Source of the DNA: an uncultured Bacilli bacterium
GTDB lineage: Bacteria; Bacillota_I; Bacilli_A; RF39; UBA660
Direction: 5' to 3'
DNA length: 5,412 bases
Assembly: GCA_949746915.1 (NCBI GenBank)
Contig: CATKEA010000243.1
Coordinates: forward strand, 1-5,412
Below the pieces are notes generated by a model. The model made no database searches and was not told the origin of the DNA. It saw nothing but the letters and a program-made list of their open reading frames with translations. A program made the position numbers and the translations under genes. Positions within the stretch are counted from its first letter, which is position 1. Every line of letters begins with the position of its first letter. Shown in pieces: positions 5,281-5,412 of this stretch.

Positions 5281-5412
5281 ATGGCAAAAAATGATTTTCT
5301 AGAAATAGAAGGTAAAGTTCTAGAAATTATACCAGGTGGTAAATTTAAAGTGGAACTTGAAAATGGACACATTGTGGAAGCTCACGTTTCTGGTAAAATA
5401 CGAATGAATTAC
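5281..5412 (+). CDS. infA: Translation initiation factor IF-1, N-terminal part (partial)
   Basis: The first 44 codons are present and the gene is cut by the right edge; the family is about 72 residues. The opening [16 protein letters not shown] and the segment [20 protein letters not shown] (22-41) are the OB-fold core of bacterial IF-1. IF-1 binds the A site of the 30S subunit and, with IF-2 and IF-3, controls initiator tRNA selection. The start follows the map TGA by 4 bases; a GGAG (5268-5271) in the end of map serves as ribosome binding site. The map-infA order is usual in Bacillota, with rpmJ, rpsM, rpsK, rpoA and rplQ expected beyond the window. Confidence 0.96.
   Translation, partial: MAKNDFLEIEGKVLEIIPGGKFKVELENGHIVEAHVSGKIRMNY

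Noticed and set aside
5262..5290. TTGACG resembling a -35 promoter box at the end of map
   Set aside because: No convincing -10 box (TATAAT-like) is found 16-18 bases downstream, and infA is 4 bases from map with its own ribosome binding site, so read-through transcription explains it.
1..5412. Possibility of a hidden novel system, mobile element, CRISPR array or RNA gene
   Set aside because: All but about 95 bases are coding sequence of conserved genes in canonical order, spacers are 25 bases or less, and no repeats, integrase-like genes, tRNA or rRNA features are visible on either strand.

Overview
This window is an ordinary, fully plus-strand stretch of the conserved bacterial ribosomal protein super-operon (the spc operon running into adk-map-infA). 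It comes from an AT-rich Gram-positive bacterium. Gene order, strong AGGAGG-type ribosome binding sites, a short four-cysteine S14 (type Z) and an adenylate kinase with a zinc-type four-cysteine LID all point to Bacillota. Every tryptophan I could find (seven) is TGG, and a TGA is used as the stop of map. The standard bacterial code therefore applies, which argues against the UGA=Trp Mycoplasma/Spiroplasma group. Loss of the L30 gene together with the low GC suggests a reduced or host-associated Bacilli lineage (for example an Erysipelotrichia-like or RF39-like clade). That placement is inference.

Layout: the last 17 codons of rplE (1-56), then rpsN (S14), rpsH (S8), rplF (L6), rplR (L18), rpsE (S5), rplO (L15), secY, adk, map, and the first 44 codons of infA, which runs off the right edge. 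The five junctions from rplE to rpsE have spacers of 12-25 bases, each carrying its own Shine-Dalgarno. From rpsE onward the genes are packed tightly: a TAATG stop-start overlap at rpsE/rplO, 1 base at rplO/secY, a second TAATG overlap at secY/adk, an 8-base overlap at adk/map and 4 bases at map/infA. No gap exceeds 25 bases. I see no promoter, terminator, RNA gene, mobile element or CRISPR array; the window lies inside one transcription unit.

The genes join ribosome building (six complete r-proteins plus the L5 tail), insertion and export of proteins (SecY), nucleotide balance (Adk), N-terminal methionine removal from new proteins (Map) and translation initiation (IF-1), all functions tied to growth rate.

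I find no undescribed system. Points worth a second look: rpmD (L30) is missing from its usual place; Adk has an altered phosphate-binding loop (APPAAGKG) plus Asn where Asp is usual in the STGD motif, encoded by a GC-rich island in AT-rich DNA; AT-rich inverted repeats place the Shine-Dalgarno in a loop at five successive junctions, best at rplR; and arginine codon use shifts between the ribosomal genes and adk-map.
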